Shown here piece after piece: positions 25,136 to 32,919 of a DNA stretch of 32,919 nucleotides. The translations under genes were made by a program, and so were the position numbers. The stretch is taken from positions 1 through 32,919 of the forward strand of contig JAJZCA010000005.1 of the NCBI GenBank assembly GCA_021798735.1, written 5' to 3'. Every line of letters starts with the position of its first letter. Position 1 is the first letter of the stretch. The notes below the pieces were generated by a model. The model did not search any database. It was given only the letters and a program-made list of their open reading frames with translations, and was not told the DNA's origin. The stretch comes from Acidobacteriota bacterium. GTDB lineage: Bacteria; Acidobacteriota; Terriglobia; Terriglobales; Acidobacteriaceae.

Positions 25136-27139
25136 ATGGCTTTTACGGAACAATACGACCTGGTCATCGTCGGAGCCGGTCATGCGGGCTGCGAAGCGGC
25201 CATGGCGGGCGCGCGCATGGGCCTGCGAACGGCGCTTTTTGCGCTGAATCTGGATCTGATCGCGCAGATGTCGTGCAATCCTGCGGTCGGCGGCATCGCC
25301 AAGGGCCACCTGGTGCGGGAAGTCGACGCTCTGGGCGGCGTGATGGCCGAAGTGACGGATGCGGTCGGAATTCAGTTTCGCCTGCTGAATACCTCCCGCG
25401 GCCCAGCAGTGTGGTCGCCGCGGGCGCAATGCGACAAGCAGCAGTACCGCGTGAAGATGCGCGAAGTTTTGGAGTCTCAGCCGAACTTGTACATCAAGCA
25501 GGCGGAAGTCGTTGATGTGGTGCTGGAAGACTTGCCGGACTCGAAGACTGGATCAGCGCATCGCTTGGTGCGTGGGGTAAAACTGCGCGACGGGAGGGTT
25601 GTTTACGCAGGCGCGACCGTCATCACTACTGGAACTTTTTTGAATGGTCTCATCCATTGTGGCGAAGAACATTATCCTGCCGGACGCAGTGGCGAGCCGG
25701 CGGCGGTGCTTCTTGGAGAATCTTTAAAGCGCCTGGGCCTGCGCAATTGCCGCCTGAAGACGGGAACTCCGCCGCGCATCGATGGCCGGACAATTGATTG
25801 GTCGAAATTTGACGAGCAACCGGGCGACTCCGAGCCGACACCGTTCAGCTTTCGCACGGAAGCGATTACGCGGCCCCAGATCAGTTGCCACATCGCCTTC
25901 ACCACACCGGAAACGCTGGCCATCATCCGAGACAATGTGCATCGTTCACCCATGTATTCCGGGCAGATTCAGGCCACCGGACCGCGCTATTGCCCGTCGA
26001 TTGAAGATAAGGTCGTCCGCTTTCCGGAGAAACTGCAACACCAGCTTTTTCTGGAACCGGAAGGACTGCACACGCATGAGGTCTACATCAATGGCATGTC
26101 CACGTCGCTGCCAATGGATGTGCAGGCCGCGGTGCTTCGCTCCATCCCAGGCCTCGAAAACGCGGAAATGCTGCGACCGGGATACGCCATCGAATATGAC
26201 GCCATCGACGCGACGGAACTGGATCATGCGCTTGCGGTGAAGAGCATCTCTGGGCTGTATCTGGCTGGCCAGATCAATGGGACCTCCGGTTATGAAGAAG
26301 CTGCCTGCCAGGGATTGATGGCGGGAATCAATGCTGCCCTGCATGTGAAGGGCGAGCCGGCATTCGTGCTCAACCGCAGCGAAGCGTACACCGGCATTCT
26401 GATTGACGACCTGATCAGCAAAGGAACCAACGAGCCATACCGCATGTTTACTTCGCGCGCGGAATACCGCCTGCACCTGCGCATCGACAATGCCGACCGC
26501 CGGTTGACTCCCTATGGCCGCAGGCTGGGTCTGATCGACGACCGCGCGTGGAAGGCTTTCGAGGCCAAGCAGGCCCGCATGCAGGCCTTCGCAAACATGT
26601 TGGCCGCGCAGAAGCCCGACCTGGAGCGCCTGTCCGCGAACTCGCCCGAACTTGCCGCCAGGTTGAACAGTGCCGTGGGTCAAACGTATGCGCAGTTGAT
26701 GAAGCGGCCGGAGGTCACCATCGAAGCCCTGCGCACCATCTTGACCGCCAGCCTGGAGCAGGCAGCAGCATCCGCGTCCAGTGCCGATGCAATCCATTTG
26801 GAGACCATCCGCACGGCCATGGTGAAAGATCATGTTCCAGCGCATGTGCGCAATGAATGGAAGGCAGTCGAGACGGAGATCAAGTACGCCGGCTATCTTG
26901 ACCAGCAGCGCAAGTCGATTGAGCGGATGAAGAACGCCGAGCACCGGGCCATCCCTGCCTGGTTCGATTACATGGCCGTCAGCGGGCTGTCACGCGAGAT
27001 GCAAGAAAAGTTGCTGCGCGTTCGCCCCGGAACCATCGGCCACGCCAGCCGCATCCCAGGAGTGACGCCGGCCGCCCTGTCGCTGATCAACATCTATATC
27101 GAAATTCAGGGCCGCAATGCCGAAGCGGCGACGGCATAA
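25136..27139 (+). CDS. mnmG: tRNA uridine-5-carboxymethylaminomethyl enzyme MnmG (GidA)
   Basis: MnmG is the FAD- and NADH-dependent partner of MnmE in modifying the wobble uridine (cmnm5U34) of certain tRNAs. The N-terminus has the FAD-binding [20 protein letters not shown], followed by the highly conserved [23 protein letters not shown]. Other signatures are [37 protein letters not shown] and the C-terminal helical domain. The 667-residue length is slightly above the usual 620-630. mnmE is not in this window. AAGGG lies 3 nt before the ATG, close for a Shine-Dalgarno site. Confidence 0.96.
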   Translation: MAFTEQYDLVIVGAGHAGCEAAMAGARMGLRTALFALNLDLIAQMSCNPAVGGIAKGHLVREVDALGGVMAEVTDAVGIQFRLLNTSRGPAVWSPRAQCDKQQYRVKMREVLESQPNLYIKQAEVVDVVLEDLPDSKTGSAHRLVRGVKLRDGRVVYAGATVITTGTFLNGLIHCGEEHYPAGRSGEPAAVLLGESLKRLGLRNCRLKTGTPPRIDGRTIDWSKFDEQPGDSEPTPFSFRTEAITRPQISCHIAFTTPETLAIIRDNVHRSPMYSGQIQATGPRYCPSIEDKVVRFPEKLQHQLFLEPEGLHTHEVYINGMSTSLPMDVQAAVLRSIPGLENAEMLRPGYAIEYDAIDATELDHALAVKSISGLYLAGQINGTSGYEEAACQGLMAGINAALHVKGEPAFVLNRSEAYTGILIDDLISKGTNEPYRMFTSRAEYRLHLRIDNADRRLTPYGRRLGLIDDRAWKAFEAKQARMQAFANMLAAQKPDLERLSANSPELAARLNSAVGQTYAQLMKRPEVTIEALRTILTASLEQAAASASSADAIHLETIRTAMVKDHVPAHVRNEWKAVETEIKYAGYLDQQRKSIERMKNAEHRAIPAWFDYMAVSGLSREMQEKLLRVRPGTIGHASRIPGVTPAALSLINIYIEIQGRNAEAATA

Positions 27140-27157
27140 ACAGGTCTGTGCAATAAC

Positions 27158-27805
27158 TCATTGTTGCGGCTGCGAGCCGGAGTCGGAGCTATGATGCAGG
27201 CCGGGAAAATGGAATCCAAGGTCATGGTTCAAGGGCTTCGCCGTCGAGGTATCCGCTGACTTCTTTTTGCCCTTGACCGTGGGCTCCTGAATGATGGTGC
27301 GCTGAGAATTGATGCATTCCCAGGTATTCCGCGCCCGCACATAGACCTGACTGAAAACGCCTCGTTCGGTTCTTGACTTGGTGCGACTCAGTTTATTGCC
27401 CTGAAACGCGCGATCGTACGTTCCATTTATCACCGCCACGTCCCCGACCATCCGAACGCTTACGACTTTCTGCGTCAACGAGAAACGCGGTGCATCCTTC
27501 ATCATCATTTCAGAAATCTGCTGGTCCCGATTCGTGACCTCGCCCTTGTCGGAAATGTCGATGTACTGCGGCGCAAGCACCAGTTCCAGCGCGTATTGAT
27601 CGTGCTGGTAGACGGCTTCATCCCAGCGGTCGGCAACTTTCTGCAGCTCCGCGACCTGCTGGGTCATTTGCGCCGTGGACTCTTGCGAGTTCGACTCCAT
27701 CGGCAATTGCGCGCGGGAGGTTAAAGAAGACGTGAGGATGAGTCCAAATACGAGGCCGGACAACATGAAATGCCGGGGGAAAGGTAGAAATCGCTGAATC
27801 GTCAA
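27158..27805 (-). CDS. exported DUF4440/SnoaL-like protein
   Basis: A 215-residue protein with an N-terminal signal (FMLSGLVFGLILTSSLTSRAQ) and an NTF2-like/SnoaL-like domain of about 120 residues (VADRWDEAVYQHDQYALELVLAPQY... VAVINGTYDRAF... W-E-C-I-N). Such domains bind small ligands or are structural; catalytic residues cannot be assigned. The C-terminus is Lys/Ser- and His-rich, probably disordered. The track starts at 27988, overlapping dnaB. I choose a TTG at 27805 because GAGGAG lies 7 nt upstream and the protein then begins with a normal signal peptide n-region; the ATG at 27766 is the alternative. Divergent from dnaB. Confidence 0.65.
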   Translation of the reverse strand: MTIQRFLPFPRHFMLSGLVFGLILTSSLTSRAQLPMESNSQESTAQMTQQVAELQKVADRWDEAVYQHDQYALELVLAPQYIDISDKGEVTNRDQQISEMMMKDAPRFSLTQKVVSVRMVGDVAVINGTYDRAFQGNKLSRTKSRTERGVFSQVYVRARNTWECINSQRTIIQEPTVKGKKKSADTSTAKPLNHDLGFHFPGLHHSSDSGSQPQQ

Positions 27806-27812
27806 TCGAAAA

Positions 27813-27818
27813 CTCCTC
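27813..27818 (-). promoter_or_regulatory. ribosome binding site supporting a TTG start
   Basis: GAGGAG on the minus strand lies 7 nt before TTG 27805. The nearest ATG (27766) has no comparable site, so the TTG is favoured as start of the DUF4440-like protein. Confidence 0.55.
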
Positions 27819-27880
27819 GTGCCGCAATGGAGCCAACGGATCGGGGAATCTGTCGGATCGCTCAGTTGCAAAACACTATT

Positions 27881-27891
27881 AGTATGATACT
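27881..27891. promoter_or_regulatory. dyad AGTAT-G-ATACT in the dnaB divergent region
   Basis: A perfect 11-bp dyad lies in the 175-bp gap between the divergent DUF4440-like gene and dnaB. It includes TATGAT, a possible -10 for dnaB, and could be an operator. Confidence 0.3.
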
Positions 27892-27980
27892 GCGCGCGAC
27901 CGCTTTTTCCACTTCTCCACTTCGCGCAGCCGAATTCCACTGGTGTTTGCACAAGCTGCCCGAGGCTACACTCATAAACA

Positions 27981-29390
27981 GTGGCCACCCTATCTCAAAT
28001 CTCGCTTGAACACGGCCTGCCGGCCAGCGTGGAGGCAGAGCGTACCATTCTGGGCGCCATCCTGCTGGACAACGCCGCGTATAGCGAGGCAGCGGAACGA
28101 CTGGTTGCGGATGACTTTTCGCTGGATTCGCATCGCCGGATTTATGCCCGCATGGGCGAGCTGATCGACGCCAACCGCGCTGTCGACATTATTACCTTAA
28201 GCGAGGAGTTGGATCGCCAGAAGGAGCTGGAATCGATCGGCAACCGGGCGTACATCTTTTCTCTGACGGAAAATCTTCCGCGCCGCCTGAGCATTGAAGA
28301 TTACGTCCGCATCGTCAAAGACAAGTCGATTCTGCGTCAGTTGATGGGCATCTGCGCGACGGCGCAGGCGCGGGCTGCCGATCAAAGCGAAGACGCGCTG
28401 GACGTGCTGAATGCAACAGAGACCGCGTTGCTGGAAGTCTCCGAGCGCGGCATCACCCAGGGATTTTCCAGCATCCCAGAGATCGTCAAAGGCTCCTTCG
28501 GCTCGATCGACAACCTGTACAAAGAAGGCCGCGAAATTACCGGCCTGGCCACGCACTATCATGAGTTCGACCGCATGACCAGCGGGTTGCAGCCGTCGGA
28601 ATTGATCATCATTGCGGCGCGCCCTTCCATGGGTAAAACTGCCTGGGCGATTAACATTGCGGAAAACGCCGCCGTCCGCGATGGCAAAGTGGTGGGAGTA
28701 TTTTCGCTGGAAATGTCGAAGGAAGCGCTGCTGCGACGCATGCTGGCTTCGCAATCCATGGTGAACATGCGCCACATTCAGACTGGATTCCTCACCCGCG
28801 ACGACCGCGATAAGCTGGTCAGCGGTCTTGAGCGCTTGGCAGAAGCCAAGATGTTCATCGACGATACTCCCGGCATTTCTTTGGGCGAGATGCGGGCCAA
28901 GGCGCGCCGCCTGCGCCAACAGGGTGGCGGACGGCTCGACTTAATTGTCATCGATTATCTGCAATTGATGAGCGCCAGCAGCGGTGGGCCAAACGGTCGC
29001 CGCCCCGAAAATCGCACCCAGGAAGTGTCCACCATTTCTCGCGGACTGAAGGCCCTGGCAAAAGAGATGCGTGTGCCGGTGATTGCGCTTTCGCAACTGA
29101 GCCGTGCCAGCGAACAACGCGGCGGCGACAAGAAGCCGATGCTGTCTGACCTGCGCGAATCGGGATCCATCGAACAGGATGCCGACGTGGTCGCCTTCAT
29201 TCATCGAGATAGCTACTACAATCGCGATGATGATGGTGGCGAAGATGCTGAGTCCAAAAATCAGGCGGAGATCATCATCGCCAAGCAGCGCAACGGCCCC
29301 ACCGGCGTGGTCCACTTGATGTATATGCCCGAGTTCACCCGATTTGAAAATCCTTATAAGGGCGAAGATGCCAACGTCCCCAGTTACTAG
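27981..29390 (+). CDS. dnaB: replicative DNA helicase DnaB
   Basis: DnaB is the hexameric replicative helicase that unwinds DNA at the fork. The N-terminal primase-interacting domain (LPASVEAERTILGAILLDN... through the linker) is followed by the RecA-like domain. Walker A is ARPSMGKTA (K219), Walker B-like is LIVIDYLQLM, and the arginine-finger/DnaB C-terminal block SQLSRASEQRGGDKKPMLSDLRESGSIEQDAD is complete. 469 residues is typical. The start is GTG 27981, giving a normal family N-terminus; no strong ribosome binding site. Its last 23 nt overlap alr, so replication helicase and alanine racemase are probably co-translated. Confidence 0.96.
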   Translation: MATLSQISLEHGLPASVEAERTILGAILLDNAAYSEAAERLVADDFSLDSHRRIYARMGELIDANRAVDIITLSEELDRQKELESIGNRAYIFSLTENLPRRLSIEDYVRIVKDKSILRQLMGICATAQARAADQSEDALDVLNATETALLEVSERGITQGFSSIPEIVKGSFGSIDNLYKEGREITGLATHYHEFDRMTSGLQPSELIIIAARPSMGKTAWAINIAENAAVRDGKVVGVFSLEMSKEALLRRMLASQSMVNMRHIQTGFLTRDDRDKLVSGLERLAEAKMFIDDTPGISLGEMRAKARRLRQQGGGRLDLIVIDYLQLMSASSGGPNGRRPENRTQEVSTISRGLKALAKEMRVPVIALSQLSRASEQRGGDKKPMLSDLRESGSIEQDADVVAFIHRDSYYNRDDDGGEDAESKNQAEIIIAKQRNGPTGVVHLMYMPEFTRFENPYKGEDANVPSY

Positions 29391-30600
29391 GGTTGAAATT
29401 TCCCGCTCACGACTCCTTGCCAATTTCAAATATCTGCGGTCGCTGCTCTCCTCCAATGCGACGCAGAAACGCCCGGAAGAAACCGCCGCAGTGAGCGATT
29501 TGCTGGCCGTAGTCAAGGCCGACGCCTACGGACATGGCCTTTCGCCATGCGCTCCCTGGTTGGTGCAGGCAGGCGCGAAGTGGCTGGGAATCACCTCCGT
29601 CGAAGAAGGACTAGCGCTGCGCCGACTTTGCCCGAAGGTCCGCATTCTTGTCATGCGCGGCCTGCTGGCGGGTGAGGCCGATGCGTTGATCGACGCGCAA
29701 TTGCTGCCGACTGTCTGGGATCCGCAGCAGCTCGGTTGGCTGGCGGATGCGGCGCAAAAACGAGAGCTGGCTCTAGGCAGCGTCCCTATCCACCTGGAAA
29801 TCGACACTGGCATGACCCGCCAGGGAGTTGGGCTGGCGGACCTGCCGAAGTTCCTCCGCGCTTTGCAGAACCTGCCCGCGCTGCGGCTGGCCGGCGTCTA
29901 TACCCACTTCGCTTCTGCCGACATGCTGGACACGGAGCAGAACTGGCTGCAGAGGGCCGCATTCCGACAAGCCTTGGAACAGATCTTGGCTGTGGGGTTT
30001 CATCCGCAGTGGATTCACGCCGGAAATTCCTCAACCCTCCTGGCACAGCAGTATGAAGACCGTATCGGCTTCCCTCAGATGGAAGGCGCGAGGCGTCTGA
30101 TTCGTCCTGGAATTGCGCTGTACGGATATGCCCCGCAGTTTTCCGGGGCCGACCGCGAGGCTGCCGAAGAAGCGCGCGCTGCGCTGCGACCGGTGCTGAC
30201 ATGGAAAACGGCCATCGCGTCCACTCGATCGGTGGCGCCGGGAACTGCCGTCGGCTACAACGCCACCTTCGTCGCTCCAACGGCGATGCGGCTTGCGCTG
30301 TTGCCCGTTGGATATGCCGATGGATTGAATCGCAAACTGTCCGGCAGCAACCAGTCTCCCGGCGGCCATGTGCTGATCCATGGAGTGCCCGCCCCCATTG
30401 TGGGCCGCGTGTCGATGGATTTAACGGTTGTCGACGTCACCCATGTCCCCAACGCTGCCGCCGGCGATGAGGTCGTAATCCTTGGCGAGCAAAACGGCCA
30501 GCGCATCACCGCCGACGATCATGCCCGCTGGGCGGGAACCATCCCCTATGAAATTCTGTGCGCCATCGCCGCCCGCGTGCCCCGCATCGCCTCGGAATAA
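29368..30600 (+). CDS. alr: alanine racemase
   Basis: Alr interconverts L- and D-alanine with PLP, supplying D-Ala for peptidoglycan. The PLP lysine lies in LLAVVKADAYGHG (K50), and the second catalytic residue is the Tyr in GYNATF (Y297). Other family stretches are HLEIDTGMTRQGV, RPGIALYGY and GRVSMDLTVVDVT. 410 residues, slightly above the usual about 370 because of a short N-terminal and mid-length insertion. The ATG at 29368 has AAGGG 6 nt upstream and overlaps the dnaB end by 23 nt; the track's 29344 start lies further inside dnaB. Confidence 0.95.
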   Translation: MPTSPVTRVEISRSRLLANFKYLRSLLSSNATQKRPEETAAVSDLLAVVKADAYGHGLSPCAPWLVQAGAKWLGITSVEEGLALRRLCPKVRILVMRGLLAGEADALIDAQLLPTVWDPQQLGWLADAAQKRELALGSVPIHLEIDTGMTRQGVGLADLPKFLRALQNLPALRLAGVYTHFASADMLDTEQNWLQRAAFRQALEQILAVGFHPQWIHAGNSSTLLAQQYEDRIGFPQMEGARRLIRPGIALYGYAPQFSGADREAAEEARAALRPVLTWKTAIASTRSVAPGTAVGYNATFVAPTAMRLALLPVGYADGLNRKLSGSNQSPGGHVLIHGVPAPIVGRVSMDLTVVDVTHVPNAAAGDEVVILGEQNGQRITADDHARWAGTIPYEILCAIAARVPRIASE

Positions 30601-30627
30601 ACTCTCCGCTGCTAGCATTGAAGCAGC

Positions 30628-31887
30628 ATGCTGAAACAGTTGTACGCACAATGGATGTATGCCTGGGAAACGGAGCTGACGACGCGGGACACCAACCGCA
30701 TCGTCCGCCCGCTGGAATGGGGATTCGACTGGCTGGAAGATTGGATCGCATCGCGCAACCTGCCCATCCGCGATGCCATCGCCGGCGATGATCCAACCCA
30801 ACTCCACGAGGCGATGCTGGCGGTGAATGAGAGCATCATCGCCGAATCCGAGCAGTTCTACGGCTACAAAACCCCCACAGATTTTCGCCTGGAAGAACGC
30901 CATCCGCAATTGTTTCCGACCAATGTGCGCCCGGAGACATTGCGCCAGGACGCAGAGTTGAAACAATTGGCCGCCGAAGGCAAGCTGCCCAAGGCGCAGT
31001 TTCTGCGCTTCACCTCGCCGCTGCGGACTCCCTATCCAGAGAACGATCAGGTCAACGCGCGCTGGTATCCCGCGCCACCGGAAAAGCAACAAGGCAAGCC
31101 CAGGCAAGCCATCATCGTCATGCCCCAATGGAACGCGGATGCCTTCAGCCACAACGCGCTTTGCAGCCTGTTCAATCGCTTTGGCATCTCCGCGCTGCGG
31201 CTCAGCAAACCCTTCCACGACGTGCGTCGCCCGGCGGAGTTGGAACGCTCCGACTACGCCGTCAGCGCCAATATTGGTCGCACCATTGCAGCCTGCCGCC
31301 AGGCGGTCGTCGATATCCGCAGTTGCCTCGACTGGCTGCAGCAGCAGGGATACGAGCAGTTCGGCGTGCTCGGCACCAGTTTGGGATCCTGCTATGCCTT
31401 TATTGCCAGCGCGCACGATGCCCGGCTGCGCGTGAATGCCTTCAACCATGCCTCCACCTGGGTGGGGGAAGTGGTGTGGACCGGCCAAAGTACTCGCCAT
31501 GTTCGCGCCGCTTGTGAGCAAGCCGGGCTGACGCAACTGGATTTGCGGATGCTGTGGAGCGGCGTCAGTCCGATGGTCTACATGGATCGCTTTGCCGGAG
31601 TCGCTCCGCAACAGCGAATTTCAGACTGGCCGAAGAAGCGCACCCGTGTCATCTACGCGCCCTACGACCTTACATTTCTGCGCGAATTTTCCGAAGACGT
31701 GCTGCGCGAATTTCGCCAGCGCGGCGTGGACTTCGACGCGAAAATGCTCCCCTGCGGCCACTACACCACCGGCGAAACTCCCTACAAATATATTGACGGC
31801 TGGTACCTAGGATCCTTCGTCTACAACGCCTTCAAAAAACTCGCGCAAGAAGGAATGTTGCGTAGCCGAAGATCGGCAGTGAATTAG
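30628..31887 (+). CDS. ABHD18-like (DUF2048) alpha/beta hydrolase
   Basis: A 419-residue alpha/beta hydrolase fold protein. The nucleophile elbow is GTSLGS (S251); likely triad partners are D347 (APYDLTF) and H378 (CGHYTTG). The long helical N-terminal region, the block IIVMPQWNADAFSHNALCSLFNRFGISALRL and the short GETPYKYIDGW after the His resemble the ABHD18/DUF2048 group, known mostly from animals but also seen in bacteria. Substrate is unknown, possibly lipid or ester. Start at ATG 30628, 27 bp after alr, with a weak GAAG. It converges on the AT-rich gene. Confidence 0.7.
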   Translation: MLKQLYAQWMYAWETELTTRDTNRIVRPLEWGFDWLEDWIASRNLPIRDAIAGDDPTQLHEAMLAVNESIIAESEQFYGYKTPTDFRLEERHPQLFPTNVRPETLRQDAELKQLAAEGKLPKAQFLRFTSPLRTPYPENDQVNARWYPAPPEKQQGKPRQAIIVMPQWNADAFSHNALCSLFNRFGISALRLSKPFHDVRRPAELERSDYAVSANIGRTIAACRQAVVDIRSCLDWLQQQGYEQFGVLGTSLGSCYAFIASAHDARLRVNAFNHASTWVGEVVWTGQSTRHVRAACEQAGLTQLDLRMLWSGVSPMVYMDRFAGVAPQQRISDWPKKRTRVIYAPYDLTFLREFSEDVLREFRQRGVDFDAKMLPCGHYTTGETPYKYIDGWYLGSFVYNAFKKLAQEGMLRSRRSAVN

Positions 31888-31893
31888 TCGCCA

Positions 31894-31918
31894 ACATCTA
31901 GTTGCGTTAACTAGGTGT
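31894..31918. terminator. bidirectional hairpin between convergent genes
   Basis: ACATCTAGTT / AACTAGGTGT form a 10-bp stem with one G-T pair and a 5-nt loop, between the stop of the ABHD18-like gene and the stop of the HEPN-like gene. No strong U-run follows on either side. It is well placed to end transcription from both directions. Confidence 0.45.
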
Positions 31919-32568
31919 CATTTGGACACACCAAACTTAGAGAGCATTCTTTCGATCCAGTGTTGCTTTTGCTTCGACAAGCCGCTGAGAGCATCCATTC
32001 TGTCGAGGAAGAGTCTCCTCTGACTACTTTCAGGAACCTTCAAATCCTGACATAATCGGTTGAATTCAACGATGATCCGCTCATGGAATATACTTCGATT
32101 TATTATCCGTGAGTTATCCTTCTTTAGCAGGAGCTGGTCGGTGTCTCTCCGTATTTTCCAATTTCCGCGGGTTTCCCCATTGTGGAATAATCCATTTCTG
32201 ACATCGGCAAAAAACTCTCCCCTGTCCTTACTTTTAAAATCCGAGAATGATGCAGCCTTCAAGAAGTTCTTGAAAGATTTTGCCGTACTCGTTTCCCCGG
32301 TTTTGATTCGCCCCTCTCGAAATGACTGGATCGTATCAATCAGTAGACAATCGAGCGCGAGGATTGCAAATCCCGACCTCATCGTTAGGCTTTTATCTTG
32401 CTTTAAGAGTTCTTCGATTGGCTTGAGAAATCTTTCCGAGATGCGTCGATGAAAGGCATCCAACACTCGCTTCCATTCCTCGCTTGATTCCTGGCTACTC
32501 AATTTGTCTCGAATTTCGAGATAACTCCCAATCGTGAACTTCGACGCAAGTTCTGTCTCCAGATCCAT
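31918..32568 (-). CDS. AT-rich orphan protein with a HEPN-type RNxxxH motif
   Basis: A 216-residue protein, mostly helical by composition, without an assigned family. At residues 124-129 it reads R-N-G-L-F-H, fitting the R-x4-6-H motif with a polar residue after the Arg that marks HEPN-type metal-independent RNases; it is preceded by FFADV and followed by NGETRGNWKIRRD. HEPN proteins commonly act in defence or as toxins, but also elsewhere, and no partner gene (MNT antitoxin, Cas) is adjacent. Hand-counted GC is about 38%, 45% and 37% in three 60-base lines, against about 62% in a neighbouring housekeeping line, so it is probably acquired. GGGAG lies 7 nt before the ATG, with a TATAAT further upstream, so it should be expressed. 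Confidence 0.65.
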   Translation of the reverse strand: MDLETELASKFTIGSYLEIRDKLSSQESSEEWKRVLDAFHRRISERFLKPIEELLKQDKSLTMRSGFAILALDCLLIDTIQSFREGRIKTGETSTAKSFKNFLKAASFSDFKSKDRGEFFADVRNGLFHNGETRGNWKIRRDTDQLLLKKDNSRIINRSIFHERIIVEFNRLCQDLKVPESSQRRLFLDRMDALSGLSKQKQHWIERMLSKFGVSK

Positions 32569-32592
32569 AAAATTTCTCCCGACTTTGTCCAG

Positions 32593-32598
32593 ATTATA
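32593..32598 (-). promoter_or_regulatory. -10 element TATAAT for the HEPN-like gene
   Basis: A perfect TATAAT on the minus strand lies 24 bp upstream of the ATG, giving a leader of about 18 nt that still contains the GGGAG site. The -35 region is not well matched. Confidence 0.4.
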
Positions 32599-32659
32599 AG
32601 TTCAACGCACTTCAGGCCAGGCGACATCAACAACTAGCAAGATACTCCAAGGTGACCCC

Positions 32660-32919
32660 ATGTCGATTCCGTATGCCTTGCAAGGAATATTTCAAGGCCT
32701 TCCCCCAAATACACAATCCCTCGTCCTGCGCGACTATGGAGTCCGCAAGAAATCCGGACTCTTCGCCTACTTTTTCTGGTTCTTCTTCGGCTTCCATTAC
32801 CTCTATCTGGGCCGCATCGGGATTCAGTTGATCTACTGGCTGACAGTCGGCGGTTTCGGCCTCTGGATGCTGATCGATCTGTTCCGCATCCCCGGCATGG
32901 TGGAGCGGAAAAACGAAGA
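32660..32919 (+). CDS. TM2 domain membrane protein, cut by window end
   Basis: From ATG 32660 an open frame of 86 codons reaches the window end and is absent from the ORF track. The N-terminal soluble part (MSIPYALQGIFQGL...) precedes FFFGFHYLYLGRIGIQLIYW and GGFGLWMLIDLFRIPGMV, which form the TM2 domain of two helices with the DLF motif between or after them. Function of TM2 proteins in bacteria is unclear. AAGGTGA lies 4 nt before the ATG. The C-terminus is missing, so length cannot be judged. Confidence 0.75.
   Translation, partial: MSIPYALQGIFQGLPPNTQSLVLRDYGVRKKSGLFAYFFWFFFGFHYLYLGRIGIQLIYWLTVGGFGLWMLIDLFRIPGMVERKNE

Noticed and set aside
25946-26944. 332-aa minus-strand ORF inside mnmG
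   Set aside because: Antisense shadow of the highly conserved MnmG coding sequence.
30421-31611. 396-aa minus-strand ORF across alr and the hydrolase gene
   Set aside because: Spans two genes on the opposite strand and has no recognised domains; a GC-rich antisense shadow.

Overview
The window looks like chromosomal DNA from a soil-type member of the Acidobacteriota (Terriglobia-like). This is inferred from the GC-rich coding sequence, with a hand-counted housekeeping line at about 62% GC. Gene content supports it: DUF1844, DUF2905 and DUF2461 proteins, a bacterial deoxyhypusine-synthase-like gene, a PhnP-like hydrolase beside ribF, and mtnP next to a PfkB kinase. No rRNA, tRNA or CRISPR array was seen. 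Most of the window is housekeeping genes in short operons that switch strand often.

Layout, left to right. (1) Minus strand: the first 15 codons of a queD-like gene, a DoxX membrane protein, a small two-helix membrane protein and a DinG/XPD-type Fe-S helicase. (2) Plus strand, divergent from dinG by only 14 bp: der (double GTPase, ribosome assembly), a deoxyhypusine-synthase-like gene, and a two-helix hypothetical protein. (3) Minus: a pore-loop (potassium-channel-like) protein. (4) Plus: a decayed response-regulator receiver gene, a DUF2905 membrane protein, xseA and glmM. (5) Minus operon: ygfZ, DUF1844, PhnP-like MBL hydrolase, ribF. (6) Plus operon with overlapping or near-touching genes: exported HExxH metallopeptidase, mtnP, PfkB kinase, GT-C glycosyltransferase, then a possible 35-aa membrane peptide and a broken IS200/IS605-type transposase. 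(7) Minus: purE-purK (overlapping TGATG), an exported Gly-rich tandem-repeat protein with its own terminator, and a DUF2461 protein. (8) Plus: mnmG. (9) Minus: an exported DUF4440/SnoaL-like protein starting at TTG. (10) Plus: dnaB overlapping alr, then an ABHD18-like hydrolase. (11) Minus: an AT-rich, probably acquired orphan gene with a HEPN-type RNxxxH motif. (12) Plus: a TM2-domain gene cut by the window end.

Genes that work together: purE/purK act in purine synthesis. glmM (UDP-GlcNAc) and alr (D-Ala) feed peptidoglycan. dnaB, xseA and dinG serve replication and repair. mnmG and der serve translation. ribF makes FMN/FAD. mtnP salvages methylthioadenosine from polyamine synthesis, and the deoxyhypusine-synthase-like enzyme probably also handles polyamine-type substrates.

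No clearly new multi-gene system is visible. The best leads are the AT-rich HEPN-like orphan, the bacterial deoxyhypusine-synthase homologue with its catalytic lysine, the channel with an altered selectivity filter, two dead genes (receiver and transposase) with readable lesions, and several unexplained intergenic repeats and dyads.
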